Shown piece by piece: positions 13,496 to 22,254 of a stretch of DNA of 31,263 bases. The position numbers and the translations under genes are program-made. The notes under the pieces were generated by a model. The model was not told the origin of the DNA. It worked only from the letters and a program-made list of their open reading frames with translations, and searched no databases. The number at the start of each line of letters is the position of its first letter. Position 1 is the first letter of the stretch. This DNA comes from DATLFA01 sp039934635 (lineage in GTDB: Bacteria; Actinomycetota; Acidimicrobiia; Acidimicrobiales; WLNW01). The DNA is taken from contig JBDTLT010000043.1 in the NCBI GenBank assembly GCA_039934635.1, positions 1-31,263 on the forward strand, given 5' to 3'.

Positions 13496-16012
13496 ATGTT
13501 CCGCATCACACTCAAGGAGCTCGCCGCGAAAAAGCTGCGCCTCCTGAGCACGGCGCTGGCCGTGTTCCTCGGCGTGGCTTTCCTCGCCGGCACCCTCGTC
13601 TTGACGGACACCGTCATGAACACCTTCGACGGTCTTCTCGTAGATGCACATGAGGGCACTGATGCCTACGTCCGGGGCGACAGCCCACTGGATTTGTCCT
13701 TCGGCGAGCAGCGGCCGCGTCTCGACTCGACGTTGGTCGACCGCGTGCGAGCGGTCGACGGCGTAGATCAGGTGGCGATCAACATCACCGGCTATGCGCA
13801 GTTGCTCGACAAGAGCGGAAAGCTCGTCGGTGACGCGAAGAACACGCCCATGTTCGGCTTGAACTGGGTCGGTGTCGACACGCTCAATCCGTACAACCTG
13901 GCCCAAGGCCGTGCCCCGGTCGCCGACGACGAGATCGTCATCGACAAGCACTCGGCCGAAGAGGGCACGCTCGCAGTCGGTGATCGCACCACGGTGCTCA
14001 CCAGGAGCGAGCCGCGCGAGTTCACCATCGTCGGCATCGCGAAATTCGCCGATGCTGATTCCGCGGGTGGCGCGACGTCGGTGATGTTCACCGATGCGAC
14101 GGCACAGGCGTTGATGGGCGAGCCGGGCAAGGTCGACGGCATCGACATCAAGGCCAAAGCCGGCGTCTCGCAAGAGTCCCTGGTGGCCGCGATCGAAGGC
14201 GAGGTCGGCAACGACGCGCAGACGATCACGGGCAAGGCGTTGACCAAGGAAGATCAGGACTCACTACACGAGAACATCAACGGGTTCGCCACCTTCATGT
14301 TGGTCTTCGCCGGCATCGCGATGTTCGTGGGTGCGTTCATCATCAACAACACCTTCTCCATCACGGTGGCCCAGCGCACCCGGGAGATGGCGATGCTGCG
14401 AGCGGTAGGGGCGAGCGGGCGCCAGGTCATGAGAGCGGTGCTCGCGGAAGCGGTTGCCGTCGGGCTGCTGGCCTCGGCCGCCGGTCTCGCTGCCGGTATC
14501 GGTGTGGCAATGCTGTTGAAGTCGCTGCTCGCATCCGTCGGACTCGACATTCCGTCGGGCGCGCCGGTGATCGCCTCGAGCACCGTCATCGCCGCAATGG
14601 CCACCGGTCTGATCGTGACCTTCATGTCGGCGTTGCTGCCGGCACGGCGTGCCTCGAAGGTTCCACCGATCGCGGCGTTGCGCGACGTCGCAGCCGAACG
14701 CACCGGGTGGTCCAAGCGCCGTACCGTCGGTGGGCTCCTGATCGTTTCGAGCGGCGTGGCGGTTCTGCTGGCCGGACTCGATGCGGCGAAACCCGCCACG
14801 GTGGGCCTCGGTGCCGTCGCCGTGTTCATCGGAGTCTCCGTGCTCGGGCCCGTGCTGGCGAAGCCGGTCTCGCGTTTGCTGGGTGCACCGCTGGCCCATC
14901 TCCGGGGGATGGCAGGAATGCTGGCCCGGGAGAACGCGGTGCGCAATCCCAAGCGAACCGCTCGCACCGCGGCATCGTTGATGATCGGCGTGGCGTTGGT
15001 GAGCTTCATCGCCATCTTCGCTGCCTCCGCGAAGTCATCGCTGTCGAGTTCGGTGAAAGAGGACTATCACGGCACCCACATCGTGGACTCGGGCGCTTTC
15101 GATGGAACGTTCGGTATCAGCCCGCGACTCGCCGAGACGCTGCGCCACACCCCCGGTGTGTCGACGGTTTCAGAGCACCGCATCGCGAACGTCGAGATCG
15201 ACGGTGAGTCGGAGTCCTTCTTCAATGGCTACGACCCGACGACGATCGCAACGGTGTTCGACCTCGGTCACACAACGGGTGATCTCGCGTCGCTCGGTGC
15301 GGATGGCATCGCGGTGTTCGTCGAAGCCGGCGACAAGGATGCGCCGGCACTCGGAGACACGATGATGGTCACGTTCCCGTCGGGCACCAAGCCCTTCGTG
15401 GTCCGGGCCACCTTCGACAACAGCGACGAGTGGGTCGGGTCCAAGTTCGTGAGCGTTGCCGCGTTCGATGCGAACGTGCCCTCTCCGCTCGACGCTCAGG
15501 TGTTCGTCATCGCGGACAGCGCCTCGACGATCGAACAGGTCGCCGATGCATATCCGATCGCCGAGGTACTCGACAAGCAGGGCTTCGTGGACTCGAAGAA
15601 CGAGAACATCGACATGATGCTCAAGCTGATCTACGCCCTGCTGGGGCTGGCGGTCGTGATTGCGCTGCTCGGGATCACCAACACGCTTGCCTTGTCGATT
15701 CACGAACGGCGCCGAGAAATCGGTCTCCTTCGTGCGGTAGGGATGTCTCGGTCGCAGGTGCGCTCGGCGGTTCGCTACGAGTCGGTGATCATCGCTCTGT
15801 TCGGAACCTTCCTCGGCCTCGCCGTAGGTTTCTTCTTCGGCTGGGCGATGGTCGGTGCGCTGAAGGATCAAGGAATCTCCACGTTTGCGGTGCCCACCGG
15901 CGCCTTGATCGTGGTGACTGTGGGCGGTGCGTTTGCCGGCGTTCTCGCGGCGATCTCGCCCTCACGGCGGGCCGCGAACGTGGACGTGTTGAAGGCGGTT
16001 GCCTCCAGCTGA
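13496..16012 (+). CDS. ABC transporter permease with duplicated FtsX/MacB domains
   Basis: An 838-residue membrane protein from ATG 13496, 4 bp after the ATPase stop with GGAGG upstream. The N-terminal helix (about 17-40, LSTALAVFLGVAFLAGTLVL) anchors a large extracytoplasmic MacB-like domain to about 265. Then comes an FtsX three-helix block containing the coupling motif REMAMLRAVGASGRQV, two more helices near 435-480, a second anchor (ARTAASLMIGVALVSFIAIF), a second outer domain, and a second FtsX block with RREIGLLRAVGMSRSQV. The inner duplication lets one chain replace a permease dimer. Around ten membrane helices are expected. The gene ends 13 bp before a strong hairpin. Substrate is unknown. 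Confidence 0.94.
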   Translation: MFRITLKELAAKKLRLLSTALAVFLGVAFLAGTLVLTDTVMNTFDGLLVDAHEGTDAYVRGDSPLDLSFGEQRPRLDSTLVDRVRAVDGVDQVAINITGYAQLLDKSGKLVGDAKNTPMFGLNWVGVDTLNPYNLAQGRAPVADDEIVIDKHSAEEGTLAVGDRTTVLTRSEPREFTIVGIAKFADADSAGGATSVMFTDATAQALMGEPGKVDGIDIKAKAGVSQESLVAAIEGEVGNDAQTITGKALTKEDQDSLHENINGFATFMLVFAGIAMFVGAFIINNTFSITVAQRTREMAMLRAVGASGRQVMRAVLAEAVAVGLLASAAGLAAGIGVAMLLKSLLASVGLDIPSGAPVIASSTVIAAMATGLIVTFMSALLPARRASKVPPIAALRDVAAERTGWSKRRTVGGLLIVSSGVAVLLAGLDAAKPATVGLGAVAVFIGVSVLGPVLAKPVSRLLGAPLAHLRGMAGMLARENAVRNPKRTARTAASLMIGVALVSFIAIFAASAKSSLSSSVKEDYHGTHIVDSGAFDGTFGISPRLAETLRHTPGVSTVSEHRIANVEIDGESESFFNGYDPTTIATVFDLGHTTGDLASLGADGIAVFVEAGDKDAPALGDTMMVTFPSGTKPFVVRATFDNSDEWVGSKFVSVAAFDANVPSPLDAQVFVIADSASTIEQVADAYPIAEVLDKQGFVDSKNENIDMMLKLIYALLGLAVVIALLGITNTLALSIHERRREIGLLRAVGMSRSQVRSAVRYESVIIALFGTFLGLAVGFFFGWAMVGALKDQGISTFAVPTGALIVVTVGGAFAGVLAAISPSRRAANVDVLKAVASS

Positions 16013-16025
16013 CACCTCGTTCCCC

Positions 16026-16086
16026 GACGCGGTCGATCGGCCCGCACGTTTGCTCTTCGGAGTGAACGTGCGGGCCGATCCGCGTC
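16026..16086 (+). terminator. Strong hairpin terminator of ABC transporter operon
   Basis: Arms GATCGGCCCGCACGTT (16035-16050) and AACGTGCGGGCCGATC (16065-16080) pair perfectly over 16 bp. The 14-nt loop contains a further CTC-TTCG-GAG mini-stem with a UUCG tetraloop, and the outer bases GACGCG (16026-16031) and CGCGTC (16081-16086) pair after a 3-nt bulge. There is no T-run. It begins 13 bp after the permease stop. Confidence 0.8.
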
Positions 16087-16154
16087 ATCGTCACATCAGC
16101 GCCACAAAAGCGCGATTCGCGATGGTTGCTGTACTCACCTCGACAGGAGCCCCC

Positions 16155-17390
16155 ATGTCTACCTCCAGCAATATTCGCAATCGTTCGGTCGTCGTCGCCG
16201 GCGGAGGGCCAGCCGGCGCGGTCGCCGCCCTGTTACTCGCGCGCGACGGTGCGCACGTGACAGTTCTCGAACGCGGCCTCCGGTCGGCCGCCCTCGGAGC
16301 CGGTCTGCTCCTTCAGCCCAACGGTCTCGCCGTGTTGTATGCGCTCGGCCTGCGCGAGTCGCTCGAGGCCGTCGCCACTCGCTCGTCCTCGACGGCCGTG
16401 CGCGATGGGCGCGGACGCGTGCTCGTCGAGTCGCCGGTGCCGGACTACGGTCACGGGCTCGACCATGTCCTCGCGCTACGGCGCAGCCACCTGGCTTCGG
16501 TCCTCGACGAGGCACTCGACAACGCGTCCGGCGTGGATGTGCACTACGAGTGCGAAGTACTCGACGTCGACCGCGCAGGGTTCGTGACCTATACGCGTGC
16601 GAGCCACGACAACCGCCTAGCCGCCGACCTCGTGATCGGCGCGGACGGCGTGCACTCGTCGGTGCGCCGCCGAATGAGCTTTGCATCACGACTCACCGCG
16701 ACCGGTCACACCTATTTCAGGGGAATCACGCCAGGGACGTTCGACGTCGCACCGGGCGAGTACTGGACGGCGCTCGGGTTGTTCGGATGCGCTCCTCTCG
16801 GCGATGGTACGACGTACTTCTACGGAGACGCCACCCTATCGTCGATCGAACGCGCGATGGCCGACGCCGATGCCGACGCTTTCCGACAAGCCTGGATCAG
16901 CGCACTACCGGCATTGGCGCCGTTGCTCGCCGCGATCGAATCGACGTCAACGCTGCTCGTGAACCACGTCTATCGCGTCGACTGCACCTCGTTCGTCGAT
17001 CGCCGCCTCGTCGTGGTCGGCGACGCCGCCCACGCAATGGCACCGACGCTCGGCCAGGGGGCCAACAGCGCATTGGTGGACTGCGCCATACTCGTCGACG
17101 AGTTGCGGCGCGGCCAAGGCATCGAGGATGCGTTGGCCGCCTATGACCGTCGCCGGCGTCCCGTGGTGCAACGGGTGCAGCACGACGCCGATCGCGTGGC
17201 GCGGCTCAGTTCGATGAGATCCGGCGTGTCGAGAGCGCTGCGCGATCGCGCGCTACGTGCCTCGAATCGACCACGATCGGCGCGGAAACGCTACGACGCG
17301 TCGCTGCAGATCGACCCCGCCGAGCTCAGGCAAATGGTGGGCTCGTGGGCGGAGCATCGTGCAGTGCACGCCACACCCGCTCGGGCGTGA
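16155..17390 (+). CDS. FAD-dependent monooxygenase (PHBH/UbiH-like, group A)
   Basis: A 411-residue flavoprotein. The ATG at 16155 has AGGAG 6 nt upstream. It shows the Rossmann FAD-binding GGGPAG (16-21) with VTVLERG at the end of the second strand, the NAD(P)H/FAD-contact segment GADGVHSSVR, and the late FAD ribityl site GDAAHAMAPTLGQGAN (about 289-304). Family members hydroxylate aromatic or polycyclic compounds, or epoxidise olefins, using NAD(P)H and oxygen. The C-terminus is basic (RDRALRASNRPRSARKR) and not conserved. The gene stands alone between the transporter hairpin and the convergent molybdenum hydroxylase gene, whose end it overlaps by 65 bp. A role in the same catabolic network is only inferred from position. 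Confidence 0.9.
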   Translation: MSTSSNIRNRSVVVAGGGPAGAVAALLLARDGAHVTVLERGLRSAALGAGLLLQPNGLAVLYALGLRESLEAVATRSSSTAVRDGRGRVLVESPVPDYGHGLDHVLALRRSHLASVLDEALDNASGVDVHYECEVLDVDRAGFVTYTRASHDNRLAADLVIGADGVHSSVRRRMSFASRLTATGHTYFRGITPGTFDVAPGEYWTALGLFGCAPLGDGTTYFYGDATLSSIERAMADADADAFRQAWISALPALAPLLAAIESTSTLLVNHVYRVDCTSFVDRRLVVVGDAAHAMAPTLGQGANSALVDCAILVDELRRGQGIEDALAAYDRRRRPVVQRVQHDADRVARLSSMRSGVSRALRDRALRASNRPRSARKRYDASLQIDPAELRQMVGSWAEHRAVHATPARA

Positions 17391-19575
17391 ACGGCGGGTT
17401 GAGGTCGCGCACACCGAGTGGGGCGAGCGCGTCGAGCACGGCGTTGATGACGGCACCCGGCGCGCCGATCGCCCCCGATTGTCCGATGCCTTTCGCCCCG
17501 ATCGGGTTCAGAGGCGAGGGCGTTTCGGTGCGACGCGTCTCGATCGTCGGCAGATCGGCCGCCGACGGCACCAGATAGTCGCCGAAATTGGCCGTTCTCG
17601 GTGTGCCATCAGGGTCATACACGATGCCTTCGTAGAGCACCGCGGAAATGCCTTGTGCAGCGCCACCCTGCTGCTGGCCGTCGACGAGTTCGGGCACGAT
17701 GAGCCGCCCGCAGTCATCGACGGCAACGAAGCGCACAAGGCGTATTTCGCCCGTGTCGACGTCGACCTCGACGACGGCGGCGTGCACGCCATAGGGAAAC
17801 GTCGAACCGTCTTGGGTCCAGTCGAGCGCGTGACGCACCGGACCCGCCATCAAAACATCGTGCCACTCGACGCGTCGCGTCGGCACACCGCGCACCGAGA
17901 ACGCTCCGTCGGCGAACAAGATGTCGGCCGCCGGCGCTTCGAGTAGATCGGCGGCGCGCTCGCGGGCGAGATCACGAACGACGACCGAGGCCTCGTACAC
18001 CGCGCTACCGGCAATTTGCGCTGAACGCGCACTCGCCGAACCGATGCCACGCGGTACGAGTGCAGTGTCGCGATCGACCAGCGTTATGCGCTCGCGGGGG
18101 ATGCCCAACTCGCGCGTCACCAGTGCGCCGTAGGTCGTCTCGTGGGATTGACCGTGCGTGCAGGTGCCCGCGACCACCGTTGCGCGCGGACCGCCCTCGG
18201 CGTCGGCGACGACGATCTCGACGTACTCGGTCACGAGACGAAACGGTGTCACGTCCATGTACACGGCGACACCCACACCGAGCGCCAGAGCAGACGGGGG
18301 GCGCGCTTGCTGCTGGCGGCGCACACCGTCATAGTCGATGGCCTCGAGCGCAACACTCAACGCTCGGCGATAGTCGCCGCTGTCGTAGCGCAGCCCGGTC
18401 GGCGTCGTATGCGGGAAGTCTGCGACCTCGAGCAGATTGCGCCGGCGCAACTCGATGGGGTCGATACGCAACTCGCGTGCGCCGAGGTCGATCAAGCGCT
18501 CCAACATCACTGCCGCTTCGGGCCGCCCTGCACCCCGATAGGCGATGGTCGGGCTCGTGTTCGTAACCACGCCCATCGAATCGACCGACACGCGCGGGAT
18601 GCGGTACGGACCGCATGCCATCGCCCCTGTCGCATTGGGCATCACGGCGCCGAGCCCCGGATACGCGCCGCCATCACCCAACAACTTCGCGGCGACGCCG
18701 ACAATCGTGCCGTCGCGGGTGAATCCCATCGCGGCGTGCTGCAACTGACCGCGCCCGTGCGAAGAGCCGAGCAGATGTTCGGTGCGGGTCTCGATCCAGC
18801 GCACCGGACGGCCGACCGAACGAGCGGCGGCCGCGAGAACGAAGAACTCGTTGCACACGTGGTATTTCGCGCCAAAGCCGCCACCCACGTGCGGCGCCAC
18901 GACACGCACGTCGTCGGGGCGCATCTCGAGTACACGGGCGATTGCGTCGCGAACGGTGTGCACTCCCTGTGCCGATGCATGCAGTGTGATCGTGCCGTTT
19001 GCATGTGGCTCGACCAGTACCGCGTTGGTTTCCATGGGCGATGCCGACAGCCGCTGATGTTCGAAGTAGGCGCGCACCACGATGTCGGCGCCGGCGAGCG
19101 CATCGTCCTCCGTCGCTCCGACGTGCTGACTGAACGCGGTGTTGCTGGCCGCGTCGGCGAAGAGCAATGGGGCATCGGCCGCGCTCGCCATCTCTGGATG
19201 GACGGCTGCGGCGAGCGGCTCGTAGGTGACGTCGACGAGCTCGGCCGCGTCGGTCGCGGCGGCGAGCGTCTCGCCCAACACCACGGCAACGGCCTCGCCG
19301 ACGAAGCGCACCTTGTCGACGGCCAGCGGCGGCCGTGCCATCGACGGGCTCATCGACTCGAAGCCGAGCACCGGTGGTAGGCCGAGATCGGCCGCGGTGA
19401 ACACGGCTACGACCCCTGCTGTCGCTCGCGCCGACGACGTGTCGATCGCTCGCACCGTCGCGTGCGCGAGAGGTGACCGCACGAATGCCGCGTGGAGTGC
19501 ACCGGCATGTTCGAGATCGGCGACATACTTCGCCGCACCCGTCAGCATCGGCAACAACTCGAGCTGAGGAATCAC
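17326..19575 (-). CDS. Xanthine dehydrogenase family molybdopterin-binding subunit (CoxL-like), Gln at catalytic Glu position
   Basis: A 749-residue molybdenum hydroxylase large subunit. Start is GTG 19575, preceded by TAACGT seven bases upstream and no ribosome site (leaderless). N-terminal a/b hammerhead (GAAKYVADLEHAGALHAAFVRSP in parts), FVGEAVAVVLGE, the MCD-binding GGGFGAK loop, and AYRGAGRPEA near 345 are all in order. The C-terminal active-site loop normally reads GxGE; here it is KGIGQSGAIGAP with Gln699 encoded by CAA (17479-17481). The Glu acts as base on the Mo-OH in all well-studied members, so this enzyme may be inactive, altered in chemistry, or the codon may be a single-base mutation. 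No genes for the 2Fe-2S and FAD subunits are adjacent. The end overlaps the flavin monooxygenase gene. Confidence 0.9.
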   Translation of the reverse strand: MIPQLELLPMLTGAAKYVADLEHAGALHAAFVRSPLAHATVRAIDTSSARATAGVVAVFTAADLGLPPVLGFESMSPSMARPPLAVDKVRFVGEAVAVVLGETLAAATDAAELVDVTYEPLAAAVHPEMASAADAPLLFADAASNTAFSQHVGATEDDALAGADIVVRAYFEHQRLSASPMETNAVLVEPHANGTITLHASAQGVHTVRDAIARVLEMRPDDVRVVAPHVGGGFGAKYHVCNEFFVLAAAARSVGRPVRWIETRTEHLLGSSHGRGQLQHAAMGFTRDGTIVGVAAKLLGDGGAYPGLGAVMPNATGAMACGPYRIPRVSVDSMGVVTNTSPTIAYRGAGRPEAAVMLERLIDLGARELRIDPIELRRRNLLEVADFPHTTPTGLRYDSGDYRRALSVALEAIDYDGVRRQQQARPPSALALGVGVAVYMDVTPFRLVTEYVEIVVADAEGGPRATVVAGTCTHGQSHETTYGALVTRELGIPRERITLVDRDTALVPRGIGSASARSAQIAGSAVYEASVVVRDLARERAADLLEAPAADILFADGAFSVRGVPTRRVEWHDVLMAGPVRHALDWTQDGSTFPYGVHAAVVEVDVDTGEIRLVRFVAVDDCGRLIVPELVDGQQQGGAAQGISAVLYEGIVYDPDGTPRTANFGDYLVPSAADLPTIETRRTETPSPLNPIGAKGIGQSGAIGAPGAVINAVLDALAPLGVRDLNPPFTPERVWRALHDAPPTSPPFA

Positions 19576-19582
19576 GGCGCGG

Positions 19583-19606
19583 ACGTTAGCCGCCCGGTTC
19601 TACACT
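19583..19606. promoter_or_regulatory. Back-to-back leaderless promoters
   Basis: In the 37-bp gap between divergent starts 19575 (GTG, minus) and 19613 (ATG, plus) there are two outward TANNNT hexamers: TAACGT on the minus strand (19588 to 19583), 7 nt before GTG, and TACACT on the plus strand (19601-19606), 6 nt before ATG. Neither gene has a ribosome site, so both mRNAs probably begin at the start codon. The two promoters must share or overlap their -35 regions. Confidence 0.65.
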
Positions 19607-19612
19607 CCGCGC

Positions 19613-20728
19613 ATGGACGTCAGCCAGCTGCGCCTCATCTCCGCCGACTCCCACATCAACGAGCCCCACGATCTCTGGTACTCGCGACTGCCGGCCGATC
19701 TGCGCGACCGCGCGCCGAGGCGCATTCGGCAAGACGCGGACGGCGCGTGGGAGCTCGTGATCGACGGACAACCGCTCGGATGGGGCGAGTTGTCCGCCGC
19801 AGATGCCGCGCACCAAGAAGCCACGCGCGAGGCAGAAGCCAGCCTCGACGTACGGCTCGAGATGATGCGCGTCGATGGCATCGCCGCCGAGATCATCTTT
19901 CCGACGATCGGCCTCTACGTGTGGAATCTGCAGGATCCCGCGTTGGGCCGAGCGTGTTGCCGCGAATACAACGATTGGCTCTACGAGCACCTCGGCAACG
20001 CATCGAGCCGCGTCAGGCTCGCCGGCATGGTGCCCGATTGGTCGGTGGCCGACGCCATCGAAGAAGTGCAGCGTAATGCTGCGCGTGGGTTCGCGGCGCA
20101 CCTGCTGCCCATCGTCGGCACGCCCGAGTGGAACCACAAGGCGTGGGAGCCGCTCTGGGATGCCATAGTCGAGACCGGTCTGCCGATCGCGATGCATCAA
20201 GGCACCGGCCACGACATGTTGTGGTATCGCGGCCCGGGGTCCGCGACGGCGAACCTGTTCGCCACGCAGTCGATGGCGCCCCGCGCGGTGACACTGCTCG
20301 CAGCGTCGGGCGTGCTCGAACGGCACCCGTCGCTGCACTTCGTCTTCGTCGAGGTCAATGCCGGTTGGATGGCGTGGACGATGAGCACCACCGACGAGTA
20401 CTACCAAGCGCACGCGCACTGGTCGAAACCAAAGTTGGCCGAGCTGCCGAGCTTCTACATACGACGCCAGATCCACGCGACGTTCCAGAACGATCCGGTG
20501 GCCATCGCGAATCGCGCGATCACCGGCCTCGCGCCTTTGATGTGGGGCAACGACTATCCCCATCCCGAAAGCACGTATCCGCGCTCACACGCCGTGTTGC
20601 ACGAACTGTTACACGACCTCACTGTCGCCGAAGCCACGGCCATCACGAGCGGCAGCGCCGCCGCGGTCTTCGGCTTCGAGTTGGATGCCGGGCCCGAGCG
20701 GCCCGTGACAGAGCCGGGCACCGAGTGA
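19613..20728 (+). CDS. Amidohydrolase-2 family metal-dependent hydrolase/decarboxylase (copy 3)
   Basis: A 371-residue TIM-barrel protein. LISADSHINEPHDLW gives the metal pair Asp12/His14, PIAMHQGTGHDM the mid-barrel His, and MWGNDYPHPESTYP the catalytic Asp314. The LPADLRDRAPRRI segment puts it in the same subgroup as copies 2 and 5. Start ATG follows TACACT by six bases and is likely leaderless. Its last codons overlap the GMC oxidoreductase start by 4 bp (GTGA), so the two proteins are made together; a product with both an oxidisable alcohol and a carboxylate or ring-cleavage group would suit both enzymes, but this is inference. The molybdenum hydroxylase diverges from the same small control region. 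Confidence 0.92.
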   Translation: MDVSQLRLISADSHINEPHDLWYSRLPADLRDRAPRRIRQDADGAWELVIDGQPLGWGELSAADAAHQEATREAEASLDVRLEMMRVDGIAAEIIFPTIGLYVWNLQDPALGRACCREYNDWLYEHLGNASSRVRLAGMVPDWSVADAIEEVQRNAARGFAAHLLPIVGTPEWNHKAWEPLWDAIVETGLPIAMHQGTGHDMLWYRGPGSATANLFATQSMAPRAVTLLAASGVLERHPSLHFVFVEVNAGWMAWTMSTTDEYYQAHAHWSKPKLAELPSFYIRRQIHATFQNDPVAIANRAITGLAPLMWGNDYPHPESTYPRSHAVLHELLHDLTVAEATAITSGSAAAVFGFELDAGPERPVTEPGTE

Positions 20729-22254
20729 TCTTCGACGACGTCATCGTCGGCGCGGGTTCGAGTGGCGCGGTGCTCGCGGCGCGGCTGAGCGAGGATCGCT
20801 CACGTCAAGTGCTCCTGATCGAGTCCGGTCCCGACTATCGCAGCGCCGAGGTGACCCCCGACGACCTGCTGTTCGGACAGGTTTCGCTGGTCGATCACGA
20901 TTGGGGCTACACCGCCGAAGCCTTGGCCGGCCACACGATCTCGTATCCGCGCGGCAAGGTGGTCGGTGGTTCGTCCGCGGTGAACGGCACGATCGCCTTG
21001 CGGGGTGATCCGGCCGACTTCGATGAGTGGGCGGCGCGAGGTCTCACCGAGTGGACATGGGACGACGTGGTGCCGTTCTACCGACTCGTCGAAGACGATC
21101 CCGAAGGGGTCGTACTCGACGCGCGCGAGCACCGCACCGGCGGCCACCTGCCCATCGATCGAGTTGCGCCGAGTGCATGGCAGCCGTTCCACGCCGCGTT
21201 TCGAGAGGCATGCCTCGCGCACGGCTTCGTCGAGTGCGCCGACATGAACAGCCCGGGCGCGAGTGGGGTGGGCGTATTCCCCCGCAACAAACGCAACGGC
21301 GTGCGCATGTCGACCGCGCTCACGTACCTCGCCTCTGCGCGTGACCGCTCGAACCTCACGATTCTCTCGGATGCACACGTCGACTTCATCGACATCGAGG
21401 ATGGCCGAGCGGTTGCGGTAGAGGTGATCCGACACAACCAACGCCGGCGCGTCGAGGGAAGGCGCATCACCCTCGCCGCGGGAGCGATCGCGTCGCCCGC
21501 CATCCTCATGCGCTCGGGCATCGGTCCTCGGGCGCGTCTCGAAGAATTGCAGATTGCGTGTCGCGCCGATCTGCCCGTCGGCATGGTGCTGCTCGACCAT
21601 CCGTCGGTCGGTCTGCCAGGCCTGCCGGTCGGCGGCATCGCGCACGATCTGACCATCGTGACCGAGATCGGCGTGCGCTACCGCAGCGGCCGCTCCCCCG
21701 AGGACAACGACATGCAGCTGTGCCTCGCCACGATGTTCGACCCTGAGCAGATGCGCGGTTTCATGCCCGACCCCGTGGCGATGTTCATGGTGGGCGCGGT
21801 GTTGATGCGCCCCCACAGCACGGGTCGATTGTCGATCGAATCCACCGATCCCTTCGTTGCGCCGCGCATCGAGCTCAACTACCTCGATAACCCTCGGGAC
21901 ACGGCTCGGCTGATCGAGGCATGGCGCATCGGCCGCGATCTGTGTCGTACCGAGCCGCTGGCGTCGATGGTGCAATGTCTTCTCGTCGATGACGCGACAC
22001 TCGACGACGACCGCGCGCTCGAATCGCTCATCCGTGAACAGATCACCACGACATTTCATCCGGCAGGGACTGCACCGATGGGGCTCCCCGACGATGACCG
22101 TGCGGTCGTCGATGCGCACGGACGCGTGCACGGCATCGATGGCTTGCGGGTGGTCGACGCATCGATCATGCCCACAAGCGTGCGGTCGAACACCAACCTC
22201 ACCGTCATCATGATGGCCGAGCGCTTGGCTTCGTGGATGGCGAACGGCGACTAA
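20725..22254 (+). CDS. GMC family FAD oxidoreductase (choline/alcohol dehydrogenase-like)
   Basis: A 509-residue flavoenzyme starting at GTG 20725 inside the upstream stop. The FAD Rossmann motif GAGSSGAVLAARLSE begins by residue 9, followed by LLIESGPDY, the GMC signature PRGKVVGGSSAVNGT, a second signature region with LAAGAIASPAILMRSGIG, and the C-terminal active-site segment FHPAGTAPMG with the catalytic His, ending VRSNTNLTVIMMAERLA with the paired Asn. GMC enzymes oxidise primary or secondary alcohols to aldehydes or ketones, feeding electrons to oxygen or quinones. No signal peptide is present, so it is cytoplasmic. Its stop overlaps the stop of the convergent ankyrin gene. Confidence 0.94.
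   Translation: MIFDDVIVGAGSSGAVLAARLSEDRSRQVLLIESGPDYRSAEVTPDDLLFGQVSLVDHDWGYTAEALAGHTISYPRGKVVGGSSAVNGTIALRGDPADFDEWAARGLTEWTWDDVVPFYRLVEDDPEGVVLDAREHRTGGHLPIDRVAPSAWQPFHAAFREACLAHGFVECADMNSPGASGVGVFPRNKRNGVRMSTALTYLASARDRSNLTILSDAHVDFIDIEDGRAVAVEVIRHNQRRRVEGRRITLAAGAIASPAILMRSGIGPRARLEELQIACRADLPVGMVLLDHPSVGLPGLPVGGIAHDLTIVTEIGVRYRSGRSPEDNDMQLCLATMFDPEQMRGFMPDPVAMFMVGAVLMRPHSTGRLSIESTDPFVAPRIELNYLDNPRDTARLIEAWRIGRDLCRTEPLASMVQCLLVDDATLDDDRALESLIREQITTTFHPAGTAPMGLPDDDRAVVDAHGRVHGIDGLRVVDASIMPTSVRSNTNLTVIMMAERLASWMANGD

Noticed and set aside
18142..19380. 412-codon open frame on the plus strand
   Set aside because: Antisense to the CoxL-like gene with all Mo-cofactor motifs; shadow frame.
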